A stretch of DNA of 64,000 bases from Trichoplax sp. H2 (lineage: Eukaryota > Placozoa > Uniplacotomia > Trichoplacea), in assembly GCA_003344405.1 (NCBI GenBank), contig NOWV01000227.1, positions 1 through 64,000 of the forward strand, given 5' to 3'. Position numbers and translations under genes: made by a program. The notes under the pieces are model-generated. The model was not told where the DNA came from. It ran no database searches and saw nothing but the letters and a program-made list of their open reading frames with translations. How positions within the stretch are numbered: position 1 is the stretch's first letter; every line of letters starts with the position of its first letter. Below are positions 24,209 to 37,629 of the stretch, piece after piece.

Positions 24209-25219
24209 TTGGAGACTAAGAGCGGAGCATTATTTAATGGCTTAAAGGACTATTGAAGACAACGATATCCACCATTAGAAACAGTAGTGGCACTGAATAG
24301 CTCGAGTAGACTTTTGAATGGTAGGAAAATGGATTAAAAATAGGGGAAAAAAATCCCAAATCGAAAAGGTTCTCATGGACAGCAGGATATCTGGACGTGA
24401 TCCTAATTTGCCGATTTCAGTGGGTGAAAGTGATAATACGCTTGCGTATAATATCCATAGCAACGTCAACAAAAGCCTGAGATCTTAAGATTGAAGAAGA
24501 CAACAGTGAGTAGAAACAGAACTCTTTGCTTTACTGTACTCTATCGGCAACATAGTTTATAATAGTGTCAATACGATCGAGTACATAGAAACCCACCTCA
24601 ATTTCGAAATACGTACAAGAGAAATTCAGTGGACGCATAATTTTTACATTATCCTTTTGCGGTAAGTTAAGATCAAATTATGATTTAAATACTTTCACAG
24701 TTTACAAAGAAGAAGTTGGAATTTATAACACAAGCCTACTTCATCGTTAAACTACATTAGCATGGAATAATACATTCATCCATCAAAGTTGATTGAATTC
24801 CACCATCATTAAAAAATAGTTTAAGACTTGCTAAATGTAGTTTATACGGGTGCCTACTTATGTCATAGCCAATGAGTTCGATCCTGAAATCCAATTGATT
24901 TTTATAAATGCGTGATGGAGTGCTAATAAACTAGAAATAAAGGTCATAATGGTGTTCTGTCTTAGTTTACAGCATGTAATAAAGATAGATTCAAAATGTC
25001 GTCGTGTGATCTATAGATTGAATTATAATTCAGTAGCATGATTCATTGACGTAATTTTCCTTAGGCAGTTTATGTAGAGTATAGGGAAGAGCTTAAATTG
25101 TGATTTATTTGCCGTAGTCATGTTATCCGAAACATAATTTCTAACTTTGAGCCTATAAGTAATTGAGATTTTTATCTATTGAAAATAGATTCAGAAATTT
25201 AAACCATCTTATATCTATA

Positions 25220-28200
25220 ATGGGAGCTACACTCTCAAGTCGTGCTCAGTGGACATCAGCCAGCGAAGGAGCAGTTGGAAAACTTGAAATTAATCCTCAA
25301 AATGAGCAACTTCTGACTGAAATTGCAGAATTTACTGAAGTATTTCCTTCTAAATATCCGGCTGAAGCGGAGAAAATATTTAACAAGCCATTTACTTGGA
25401 ATTCCAGCTTAGATCCTATCAGTTTTACCTCTCTGGATGAAATTGAAGCCAGGTTTGTTTGTAATAACGTATCGAGTAATAGTTACAGAATTGATATGAT
25501 TATCAACTTATCATTACAATATTGGATATCCTTTCCATTAACTATGTATCGGTTAGTGATATGGAAGCAAAGTCGAAGGCTTGTAACGCAGCTGATGAAC
25601 CACTTCTTACAGTCATTAAGGTAAGTTTCAACAATTTTGAATGTCATTAACTTGAAGCCATTGACGACACAGGAAATAGACTATAGCAATATCTCATTGA
25701 CTTTAGGATAATGATAAATGCCTCATTACTGCCGCAACTTTCGAACAATTAAGCAATGTGCTTAAATGTGCTGGAAATCGAAAACTTTCCGAAGTACAAG
25801 CATGCTTAGAAGGTATACATTAATTTATTCTCGCTTTCAAATATTGTAATGATTTTTCGATATTTACCCTGTTGATCGTTTCTTAGCTAATCGCGATCCT
25901 ATTAGCAATATGATGGGGCCAGCATTTGCAAGGATTGGCATTGATGATACATCTCTGGTTAAGGCTCATCAGTTGCTGGTCAGAGCCCAAAAGGAGGGAA
26001 ATGAGAATGTCGAAGAAATTAATACTGCATTTAATCTCTTACTGGTGGTGAACTCTTTCGATATGAAATTAATGCAGCTATCTTTTGATATTGTGGCAAA
26101 GTATAGATCCTTGTTTTACATATTACAATGCTATTTATAATCTAAACTGTAATGCTTAACAAACTTATTTTACTTCATTGTCGATAGGGAGATTCGATTG
26201 AGTCCCGAAGCTGTAGAGGTAAGATATATCGTGTGTAAGATTTTATCCTCTGACTAGGTCAACTACTTATCAAGACCTCAATTAATACTTTTACTTACTG
26301 TGTCAATGTTATAGAGAGACGTAAATCTCCTGAGATCATTCTCTGGTGCAGATAAAAGTTGTTTACTAAGATCTATTGAGTTTATGTCAGGTAATATAGG
26401 CTATAGAATATACTTGTACATAGGATCCATTGCTTACATCATTCACTATTATCAGATTACGTATTTGCTAATGGATGCCGTGCACCACCATGGAGGCAAG
26501 TTCATGGTGATATCGCTTATATCATCATCAAACCTTTCGATATCGATGAACAATTAGTGTTAACAGCCAATACCTCAGGCTACTATCGTAATAAGGTTAG
26601 CATTGATTGATAAGGTTTTAAAATCAAAATTAATTCTATCTTGGTGATAACTGAGACAAACATCAAGACATAACAAAATCACATACTGAAGATTGCAATT
26701 CATGTGATATAGGGAGTTTCTAACGAAGGTGAAATTGATTATACTCGCATTGGCGAAGTTTTCCCGACTTTAGTCATGTTCATGAAAGAGCAAAGTGCCC
26801 ATTTTGTCTCGACAATGGGTCGACAGGTCTGTTTATCCAAATAGAGTACCTGGATAACCAAGACTTTTAGCCTTATCGATCATTTCGACTTTTGTGCGAC
26901 ATCTGTATCTGTTATTCTAACAAAGTCATTCTATCTGTATGTGTAGGAATTTGCTTTCTTTAATAAAACTGGCAAAGATGAAGACAAAAATATTTCCAAA
27001 AATATCAACTTTGACGAAGATGAAGGAGAATCAACTCCTGCAGCTATGACTAGAGACGATACGGGTCATTTAAGGTAAATATCAAGTTAAGTAATGCCAT
27101 TCCATTGTAAATATTGCAGTCCTGAGTTTTTTTATTACGTTGCTAGCGGGCATACATCGCCATCAAAAAGTGTTAGCGTAATGGATCGGAGAAAGCCCAC
27201 CAATACTAAGAAGAAGCCTAGGCAATCTCCTCACTTGCAGCCATCTCAAAAATGGCGAAATCTTGGCTTTGGCGAGGATAAAATAGATATTCATGGGTAA
27301 AGTCCAACTTCTGTAGATACGTACAATAATCTATATTATATTCAGATATCCAATGGCTTAATAATATTATTATACTAGCCTGAAGGATAATAAAAATCAA
27401 GGAGGAAGAAGTAAGAAATCAGGGAAATCGACAATCGCAAGTTCAAAGTAAGAATTGAACAATTTCGTTTTAAAATCATTTTTTATAGTATCATTCCATT
27501 CACTTCGATGATATAATTTTGACTTTACTGTATACTCGTACATTATATTAGTATCAAGAAGACATTATCCATTCTTAAACCGGATGAAGACTTTAGTGAA
27601 AGCTCATCAGAAAGTGAAGAAGAGGAAGATAATGCCGATCGAAGACAAGTAATATTTGCGTGTCTTATATTGCTAGCAGTCCTGATCTTTCTCGTAGCAA
27701 AGGTGATACAAGCTAATAGATTTTATTTATAAATTAGGAAACGAATGCTGATTTACCTTCGGAATATTGGCAAATTCAGAAGCTTGTCAAATACTTAAAG
27801 GTATGTAAGACGTAAGATAGCTACGATGGTGTTCATGTCTTCTGAGGGCACTGTAATACAATCTGTTTATAAATGTAAACTTATTTGTGCTAGGTCGGTA
27901 ATTCCACCGCAACAGTTTTAGCTTTATGTTGCATTCGCGATTTTAATTTGGCTCAAGAAGCTTGTCAACTTGCTATTCGAAAAGTTGGTGGTCTTGAAGT
28001 ACTGATTAATTTATTGGATACGGACGAAATCAAATGCAAGGTGAGAAAATATTACAAATCAGTAACATTATTTACAAAATACTTAAGCGAGACTTTTGTT
28101 CGTGTTCCTTTGATAGATTGGATCTCTGAAAATATTAAAGGATATATCAAGGAATACTCAGTTACGTCGGGCAATTGTCGATCTTGGAGGTAAGCTTATA

Positions 28201-31193
28201 AAATTTAGATTCAGTTGCTAATATGATTATCTTCAAAATGCATAGTAATAATTTTGATTACGTTTAAGTTACTTACATTGCATGTATTAAAATAAAATTT
28301 TTTGCTATAGGTTTACAAACTCTAGTTAAAATTCTGGATGATGACAATAAAGATTTGAAATGTTTAGCGGCAGAAACGATTGCTAATGTAGCTAAATTTC
28401 GTCGAGCTCGACGTACTGTCAGACTTTATGGAGGGATAATCAAATTGGTAAGCTTTCCATTGTGATCGCAATTTATACAGAAATTCACTTTATTTCTAGC
28501 CATGAAGTATGTGTCAATTTGAATTAAAAGAATTGAATTAATTTTTCACTGATTGATTTTATTCAGGGTTATTTACTTGATTATTGCCTTCCTTCCAAGA
28601 ATTTTAATAACAATCTACAAGCAGACTCAGAGAAAGACGTCAACGTAGCACGTTGCGGTGCTTTAGCTTTATGGAGTTGTAGCAAAAGCACCAAGAATAA
28701 ACAAGTACGGCTAATAAAGCACACTTAATCAACATTACTGCACTATTAACCTTTTTGTCTTTGCATAAATAGGCAATTAGGAAAGCAGGAGGCATTCCAT
28801 ACTTGGCTAAATTGCTTAAATCGAAAAACGAAGAGATCCTCATCCCGGTTGTGGGAACATTACAAGAGTGCGCTTCTGAGGTAACATTTCGTTGATGTTG
28901 AACTAGTTCTAATATTAATTTATTATATGCTGTTGTGGCTAAATTTCCACAAATAAATAAATTATTTTTATTGTAATTTATAAAATAGAGAAGCTATCGA
29001 TTAGCAATCCGTACTGAGGGAATGATTGAAGACTTGGTTAATAACCTCAATAGTGAAAACCAAGAATTGCAGATGCACTGCGCTAGTGCTATTTTCAAAG
29101 TAAGTTGATATTTTATAAGTTCAAGCTATACATGAGGAGCTATAGTAAGGGAATTATGCTTGACATTTTAGTGTGCAGAAGAGGAAGAAACAAGAAATCT
29201 TGTTAGGCAATATGGTGGCTTAGATCCTTTAGTTCGATTATTGCAACATCGTGACAATAAAGAGTTACTAGCTGCCGCTACTGGTGCAATATGGAAATGC
29301 TCCAAGAGTCCGGAAAACGTCCTACGGTACATTTACTATCTTGCTTTTTAAGCTATACTAGCTATTTACGTATTGTATACTTTCCACAGTATTTACTAAA
29401 GTTTTCCGAATTATTTTTTAGCTTTCAGGAACTAGAAGCGATTGAAAAATTGGTGGGTCTGTTAACCGATCAGCCAGAAGAGGTAGAGTATTGAGTTTAG
29501 TGCAATGAAGTACATATTCTAACAATTTTTAATTGTTATATTTTACTAATTCTGTTTAACTAAGTAATATACTCTCTTTATCGTCTTGAATAGGTACTAA
29601 TTAATGTTGTTGGAGCGTTAGGTGAATGCGCAGCGGAGCATTCCAACCAGGTTGCTATTCGTAAAGCTGGCGGAATCCCTCTGTTAGTTAACTTATTAAC
29701 CGGAACCAACCAAGCTCTGCTGGTCAATGTAACTAAAGCTGTTGGAGCTTGTGCAATTGATCCTGAATGCATGTAGTAAGTGGATTAAACATAATTTTGG
29801 ATATTATTACCAAATCTGATTTATGTAATTCGTCTTTATTAGCAAATTTGAAAGTTTCTGCAAATGTACACCTGTATAACTTATGACTTTGCTCTCTTCC
29901 TTTATAGTATTATTGATCGGCTAGATGGTGTACGATTGTTGTGGTCCTTGCTTAAATCTTCCAATCCAAATGTAAGTTTTAACAATGGGTTTAAAATGCT
30001 AATCTGACTTTTTGCATGATTGTCTGATGATTAATTTGCGTGTTGTCATTAGGTTCAGGCTAGCTCAGCTTGGGCAATTTGTCCATGCATTGAGAATGCT
30101 AAGGTACAGTTCGATACTTGCTTGAGTTAAAATTCATAGTAATGGTGATATACTTAGACTGAAGATATTTGTTAGTATAGTTTGTCAATTTCCAGTAGAC
30201 TCTGTAGAGATTACATTTTATAACTAACATGCACTTTCACATCATATAGGATGCCGGTGAAATGGTAAGATCTTTCGTTGGAGGCTTGGAATTGATTGTC
30301 AGTTTGCTGAAATCGGAAGATAAAGAAGTAAGTTTATTATTGCCAACTATATCAGCATTTGAAACATTTTTCATGACGATAATTAATATATGTAGATCAA
30401 TATTGCTTGCAGAAGACAAATTGTATTTACAGTTTTCTGTACTTTGATTTACAGGTACTTGCAAGCGTTTGTGCTGCGATTGCAAATATAGCTAAGGATG
30501 AGGAGAATCTCGCTGTTATTACAGATCATGGTGTTGTCCCTATGTTAGCTAAATTGGCTACAACAGTAAGTTGTGCTAATCATTATAATTTGTAGTGAAA
30601 ATTTTGCAACGCTTACTCACTAAAACTTGATCGGATTTATTACAAATAGACTGATGATCATCTTCGTCGTCATTTAGCAGAGGCAATTGCGAGGTTAGTA
30701 TTTTGTAGCAGCGAAATCTTTAGTAATTATTGACTTTCACGAATTTAGAACGTAAAAGTGATATTCATAGCTCTTATTTTGTTCTTAATCATTACCTGCA
30801 CTCATTCCTGTAGATGCTGTATGTGGGGCAACAATCGTGTTGCATTTGGTGCAGCTGGTGCAGTAGCACCTTTAGTCCATTATTTAAAATCGCCGTCTGC
30901 AAGTGTCCATCGCTCAACGGCTAAAGCATTGTTTCAACTCTCTAAAGATCCTAATAATTGCATTACTATGCATGAAAATGGAGTAGTTAAGGTTAACTAT
31001 CCTAAAATGATTACCACGCCTTTTAAGGTGTGCCTTGAAATTAAATTAATTTTGCGACATCTTTTATTCTTGTACTTAGCTGCTAATTGATTTGGTGGGC
31101 TCGACAGATAGTACTTTACAGGAAGCATCTGCTGGTTGCATAAGTAATATACGTCGTCTTGCTTTAGCAAACGAGAAAGCTCGCAATCGATAA
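25220..31193 (+). CDS. ODAD2: ODAD2 (ARMC4), outer dynein arm docking subunit
   Basis: Axonemal armadillo-repeat protein of the docking complex that fixes outer dynein arms to doublet microtubules of motile cilia. Twenty-nine phase-consistent exons give 1078 residues (human about 1044): 25220-25452, 25557-25620, 25707-25812, 25887-26100, 26188-26218, 26315-26390, 26456-26595, 26713-26826, 26947-27074, 27147-27296, 27379-27447, 27552-27648, 27738-27800, 27894-28040, 28117-28189, 28311-28447, 28567-28704, 28773-28880, 28989-29099, 29172-29326, 29422-29482, 29594-29775, 29908-29971, 30053-30103, 30250-30327, 30455-30565, 30650-30693, 30814-30991, 31080-31193. Residues 1-330 match the conserved N-terminal region (for example [15 protein letters not shown]). 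A charged linker at about 340-475 carries an acidic Ser/Glu run. About 490-1070 is armadillo repeats with family signatures [14 protein letters not shown]-like, [30 protein letters not shown] and CITMHENG. The start MGATLS fits an N-myristoylation signal. No damage seen. Confidence 0.97.
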
Positions 31194-34100
31194 AGCCAGA
31201 AAGTGGATGTATTAAAGCAAATCAGACTATAGCGATGTTTATTGATAGCAAATTCAAGTACAAGTTGGATATGCCGCTATTATTTTAATCGATATCCCTG
31301 TACAAGTAGAGTAGAAATATTTTATAATTCTACTTATGAAATAGAACATTAACGTGGACACTGCAAAATACATTATGGTGTTGTTGTAATTATGGCGATG
31401 ATAATGTCATGAAATGGACGTTAATCTATGCTCGTTGATTTTAGTTTTTTATCATTATTAAATCCATCACTTCATTTAGTTACTATCGTAGACTATACCC
31501 TACTGCATTTTATCGTATACCTATGGGAATAAGACTAGTTGATGACTGTTTAATAGTTAAGAGCAGGTCTTCTGGTTGTATATTCTGATTCTATAATATT
31601 CTATGGTTTACCACTTCTGCTAGATCTGTACATTATATCTGTAGCAGTATTAAATAATTTCCTGTTCAGTTTGCCGTTGTTTTGGTATCATTAGGTATCA
31701 TTTTCTTTATTGCAGAATTGGTTAAGGATTTAGAAACGGATTTACCTATTCATCTAGTATTAATCTACTACCTGCGAAAGATAATATTCTATTGCATGTA
31801 CTGATTGAATATTCTAGACATATATCATGATAGGATACGTATTAGAGAGCATCTATCTGATAAATAGGATATTATTCCTAGTAAATCTCAATGTTTATAG
31901 ACAGTACTTAAGAGACTGCATGCGGAAATTAAGGTAAGCTGCATGTAGCAATCTCATTGATTATTATATAATTAATCATTTTATAGCGGAACGAATACTG
32001 GTTTTCGTGTAAAGCCTAAATCACAAGTTATAATTAATAGTATCTGTAATTTTCTTACGTATATTATCCTTATCAAGCTAAATGTCAAACTGTATGTCTT
32101 AACAATAAGTGTCATGTCTTATATTCTGCTTAAAATATTGTAATTAAATCTACTAAAAATTTTAAATGCCTTTATAAATAAAATTGCACAAGTAAAATTT
32201 TGTGAAGGCGTGTATATATGTTATATATATATGCGTATGATTATCTTTGCCTACGCGTAGATTCATAAGACACGATTGACTGAATCCTTCAACGGTTAAG
32301 GTTATCCAAAGTAATAATATTAGCAGCAATATGAAAAGAGAAATTAAGAAGTTAAATAGAAGCAATTATGGTACTTTGATATAGCAGGAGGTTGTGCAAT
32401 AACAGAGAAGCTAGAGATTGTAGCAAGAATTGCTGATGAGACAGCTTATACCAAGTATCGCTCGCAATTTCAAACTCTGAATGGGGGTATACGAAAGCCT
32501 ACTGAAGTTGTCTATATAACCATTAACGGGTAAGATAAATATACTGATTGATAGAACAACGGTTGATGACCGGACCATCGACGATGGATAACGAAACTGT
32601 CTACAGTACATACCGATTAAAGGGTATAAGATTGTGTACTAATTGATGGAGCTAGGGTTCACGACAGGACATTCTACGATGGATAACGTATCGAAGATAT
32701 AGCGGCAGTCTAATGATAGTTTGCATCAGCTGAGATCGAATGATGATCTGATTTCAGCTGAAAAGTAATGGAGCAAACAAGGTTCGTTGCAGTCCCATAG
32801 CTGAGAAAAATTATGAGACTAACTAAGTTTACTACAGTATATGGAGAAGAGATATTACGAAATTAACAAAGACCTTATTTACTTGCTATGTCGAGAATAT
32901 CTTCTTATACAGAACAATAAGATTTATTAATTTTTTTATTGAAGTGCAATATCCATCTGTCTTACTTGTTTTTTTTGTAAACTTTGCTACCCTGTTTTTG
33001 CGAGTAGCTTTGCGGAAAGTAAAATTATTTATTGTAACTCATAAAATGAATTCGGTAAAGTTGAAAATTTTTATGCAATAACATCAAGAAATTTTATTTA
33101 ATGTTGATCATAACTATTATTTACATACTACTAGTATAAGATAATAATTAATTTGTAAGAAATAGAAGTTTATACATGGCATTTACAATTCAATAACTTT
33201 ATCAAGAGCAAGACAAATCCATAGCAAATAGTTAAGCAAAGTCGACATGAAACAAATATTCGTATTCTACCTGCTTTATACATTAACAAAATAAAGACGC
33301 AGATATTATAAGATGGAATGAGATATTTCGTGCTATAAGCACTTAATTTTACTGAAATAATCATCTTTTTCATCTTATTAATTTTAAAATACAATCTCCA
33401 TCGCCGCAGACCAAATCTTTATATGGCAATTAACGCTATAAAGACCGATACAGAAAGTGGTCATTTTGCAAAATAATAAATGCAATGATTAGATTAATTT
33501 ATAGAAGCATCAAAGAATTAAACAGGAGGATGATTAAGTTTACAGACTGCTATCAGAGCCTATTATGATAATAATAAATTTAGTGACTTGATACAGCAAT
33601 AGAATAAAGAAATACACGCGTAAGACTAGCAGATCTCGAAGGCTAAGGATCACAATTTGATACATAGTAATAATTCCTCCCAAATTAGGCCTAGGAAAAA
33701 GTCAGTGAATAAAGCTCTGCCATCCATTGGAAGTATTAAGAATGACATCAGAGCAGTCTAATAGTAATAACCTTACTCTTGATCTGACAATTAATTTTCA
33801 CTTTAGAGGCCAATAAAAGCAAAAATTATCATCTATTTAATTATGGATAGAAATGGCAAATAGGTTTATACTAATGTTTAAAAATTGTCCGAGGAGATCT
33901 GGTCGTCACCAATCAGGTATCGTTTAAATTACAGTTTTTTATTGACCGTTATGGGAAAGTGATTGCAAAGTCGATAAATTGATAGAAGTATGCTTTAATA
34001 ATGTTTTAAATGGAATGAGTTTCTTATTTGTTTTCTAAATCCAAATTCAAACAAAGCTCCTTTCTTTGTCCGGTACTAGATAGATAGCCGCTATAAATCA

Positions 34101-34269
34101 AGATGATTTTCTTAAGGGTAGAATTCTCGAATCGTAGAAGGCATAAATAACTATAGAATTAAATATGAGAATAAGAAGTAAGATAAATCATTTTCTAATG
34201 GGTTCCGGAAAGGTATAAAATATACACAGCAGCAATTTTAATAAGAATATTTACCTTTAAGGCAAGAGA
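31194..34269. other. Spacer between the convergent ODAD2 and CEP83 genes
   Basis: No gene recognised. Two copies of an approximately 105-bp unit ending in 'acgatggataacg' lie at about 32530-32595 and 32635-32700. The rest is AT-rich and should hold both 3' untranslated regions. Confidence 0.4.
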
Positions 34270-37200
34270 TTAACTTTCCTCCATTAGGCCTTGATCTGAT
34301 AAATCGCCCATAAATTCCTCGAGTTGCTTACTTTGTTTATGTTGGAGATTGTCCAACCGATTGAAAACATTGGATAACTCTTCCTGATGGCGTTTTTCTT
34401 TCTCTACTAGACTAGTTGAAACTGGATCCATTAGAGGTGGATGTAGGGAAAATTGATTGTAATTATTATCACGATTGTTCAATTGGTTAGGATTTGGATC
34501 AGGATTATTCAACATAAGATATTTGAATTCATTCTGCCGACGAACTAAATCACGCAATTGCCTCTTTAAGTGTGATAATTCAGCATCGGCTGTATGTTGG
34601 ATGGCTTGTTTCTCTAACTCATATTTCTCTTTTCTACCTTTTAATATGTCAATTTTCTCCTTCATTTGCCTGACGATGGATGAATATTTCTCTTTGCGTT
34701 TCTTTTCAGTTTGTTTTAATTTACTGTAACTGCTTTGGAGTTGTTTTAAATTTTCGTTTTGTTCATTAAATTTTTTCGTGAAACGTTCTCGTTCTTCAGA
34801 CCATGTTGCCTGTTGCTGTTCTATCGATCTGAGTAAGATATGAAATAGCATAGCATCAATGAGCTGGATGTTTCATGGAAAGAAAGGAATGCTCGTATAT
34901 TTGCATAGGCAGAGATTGGTTAAATTGCCTACAGTACTATAGCAGGCTTATTAAGGTAGATTTTATAGTGGATGTTTATGATTTTCTTATATTGGCTTCT
35001 TACTTGCCGGATTGCAAAAGATTTATATCTAAAAGTGCTCTATGTGCCTAGCTGGTTAACAATTTAATGATTTACTCATACTGATTCGCTACTACCCAGA
35101 TCGTAAAAGATTTATACTTAAAAGTACTCTATGCGTATAGCTGGTTAGCAGACTTAATAATCTACTTATTTATCTACTCCTGAGACAATAAAGATTAAAA
35201 ATACAAATATCTACCTAGTTGCATCGTGCTGTAATTCTTGAAGATTTTGATGATATATCCTAACTTCGTCATTCAGTGCTTCTATCGTTGATTGCAATTT
35301 GTCATTAGTAGCCATAACTTCTTGCTCACGAGTAATAATGCTTTGCATTTGAGCTTGCAGGTGATTATATTTCTGTTTTAGGTCATGATGTCTAATGGAA
35401 GCAAATAGAGGATAATTAAGGGTGGGAAGATCTGTAAATTGCGTTTAGCTTTGAAAGGATATAGACGTGTACGATTTCTCATCACTACCGCGTAATACAA
35501 ATATGCACTAGAACCCTCTAGATGTATAGGATGTTAAAAATTTTTAATTAAGTATACATCAGCTAGGATGGCGGTATATCCGCTCTTTTAATGCTTTATA
35601 ATAATTCTATAAAGGCATTACCTAGACCTCTCAATTTCAATCTCATCTTGAAACTGTTGTTGTAGTTCAATCTGAGACTTTAAAGATTCATTCTCTTTAC
35701 GCTCAATATTTCTTTGATCGGTTAGTGACCGAGTCTGATCTTCTAGATTCTCAATCTATATAAATTTAGACGGAAAAGATGTTTTAGCTACTATAAAATA
35801 TTAGTTATATGATTAGTATATCTTGATTAATCTTATAGATGGTACAAATGACGGACTGGAAATACGAAATGCTATGTAGAATGACCTTTGATTTATATTC
35901 CACTTCCAAGTCTAAACGATGGCGCTCCGCTTCCGATAATGTTCCTTCTAAATCTAATTTTTCTTGTTCAATCACTGCTAATCGTTTCCATTCCTCCTGT
36001 AATCGCGTTTGGATTCTACAAGTAATATCTTGCTCTTTGCTAACAATATTGCTTTCCAATTGGAGCTTTGTTTCCTTTAGTATTTCATTTTCACTCTTGA
36101 CCGATGCTAATTCAGCTTTTAAAGCATCAATTTCTCGTTCTAAATCCCCATGAATTTTCATAGATTCTAATCTAAAATCACTGAATGCCACGCGTTGGTT
36201 ATGCTCCAATTCATCATTTCGACTTTGTAGAGCAATTTTCTCACGTTCTAATAAATGAATTTTCGAATTAAATTCCTCATGTAATTGACGATTATTTTCC
36301 AATTCTGATAGTAAACGTTGGCATTTTAACTTCATTGATTCTCTTTCTGCTTCAGCTGATTTCATTTTTGCAGTTGCTTCGGATAATTGTCGAGAATGTA
36401 AGCGATTGCTTTGATCAGATTGGGTCATGACATTTTCAGTGCGGCTTTGCGATTCCTCTAATCCAGTTTGTAGTCCTAATTAATTTGAAAGGTAAGTAAT
36501 AATAATGCTTTTTAGTAAGTATCATGTGTACGTGCTTAAGTTAAATGCTTCCAAGACTCAGACAGAGACTTTTTCTGAGTTAAACTACTGCAATCTCGCC
36601 AAGATGGCTTTCCCTCTCACCTTTGATTTTTTGCTGCAATTGAGTATTTTCACGCTGCAGTGATCTCATCTTTTTCTCTTCCATAGCATTCTCCTCATCA
36701 CGATGGGCCATTAAAGCATCTTTATCCTTTTTAATTTCTAATATTTCAATCTGATGCTTTTTCTGTATTTCATCAAGAATAGTTTGATGTTGAGATCGGC
36801 TATGCTCGTATTCCGATTTTAGAAAGGCGTGTTCATAACGAATTCGATTATACTCGTTTCTGAAATGATCGACTTTCTTGTCCATTTCTTCAATTTGTCG
36901 ACGAGCAGAACCTTCAATTTCTTCACGCATTTGAAGTCGTATCACCTCCATTCGTTGTGGTGTCATAATCTGTAAGAATAAATTGTAAATATTGAAAACT
37001 AATAATCGACGAATTTTATTTGTCTTTTATCTTGGCTTAAATAGGATATTAATTTTTCTATGGCATGATTGAAATTAATCCATTTCTAAACAGACCTGTG
37101 TTTTAAGTTGCTCGGATTCCCTTATTTTACTATCAAAGTCGTTCTGCACTCGAGACATTGCATCTTTAAATTGACGTTGCATTGTAGCTTTTGATTCTTT

Positions 37201-37395
37201 CTCCAAGGCTAGTTCTGATTTCAGTCGATCGTGAACATCTTGAAGCTGTAAATGTCTGACTTTTAACGTTTCAAAGTTAGTCTTATGTTGTTCAATTTTG
37301 ATTTTATAATCAGTAATGATGGCTTCAATATTTGCTCGTTCTTCCAGCTCTTGCATGAGCTCTTCCTCTTGCGATGAATCTTGGGTCTTGGTCAT
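34270..37395 (-). CDS. CEP83: CEP83 (CCDC41), distal appendage coiled-coil protein
   Basis: Centriolar protein at the base of mother-centriole distal appendages. In animals it recruits the other appendage proteins and docks the centriole to membrane at the start of ciliogenesis. Six exons on the minus strand, in order: 37096-37395, 36621-36969, 35886-36475, 35622-35755, 35215-35391, 34270-34828. Together they give 702 residues, essentially the human length (about 701). All joins keep phase, and exon 2 to 3 recreates the family motif KIKGL. Almost the whole protein is heptad coiled coil. Family landmarks are an N-terminal EQHKTNFETLK stretch, MTPQRMEVIRLQ near 102 and YNRIRYEHAFLKSEYEH near 140. 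The C-terminal LVRRQNEFKYLML block is followed by a proline/asparagine-rich break and a last helix, KQLEEFMGDL. The start is the only Met before the first coiled coil; the frame stays open upstream without another Met. Confidence 0.95.
35010..35170. repeat. 89-bp tandem duplication inside the last CEP83 intron
   Basis: A segment of about 70 bp containing 'aaaagatttatactt', 'aaaagtgctctatg' and 'tagctggttaacaa' occurs at 35010-35080 and 35099-35169, with roughly 80 percent identity by eye. It lies within intron 5 (34829-35214). Confidence 0.82.
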
Positions 37396-37629
37396 GATGA
37401 TTTCGATGTTACTTTTTGTGGACGTTGAAAAGTTTTGACGGTTTTGCAAATACTAGTATCTTAGCCTATGTAGAGATGATAAAAAAATTAGTAGAGTTTA
37501 GTATTTTTATTGAATTTGAATCATTGTTCAATAATCAATGGTATTTCGGAAAATGATTTTAAATAGAGATCTAGTTAAAAATAAATTGCAACCGTTAGGA
37601 AATAACATTTTAGTGGAATAATCATTTGA

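Larger units (their letters stand above)
19201..25219. other. 6-kb stretch without a recognisable gene
   Basis: Both strands were read for family motifs and spliced frames and nothing was found. It contains a nested palindrome (23697-23745) and a 141-bp-spaced direct repeat (24008-24208). It separates the divergent receptor and ODAD2 genes and must contain the ODAD2 promoter, but no element can be named. Confidence 0.45.

Noticed and set aside
36580-36620. Extension of CEP83 exon 2 beyond the gtgaga donor at 36620
   Set aside because: Reading through gives a stop soon after. Splicing at 36621/36475 keeps phase and restores the family motif KIKGL.
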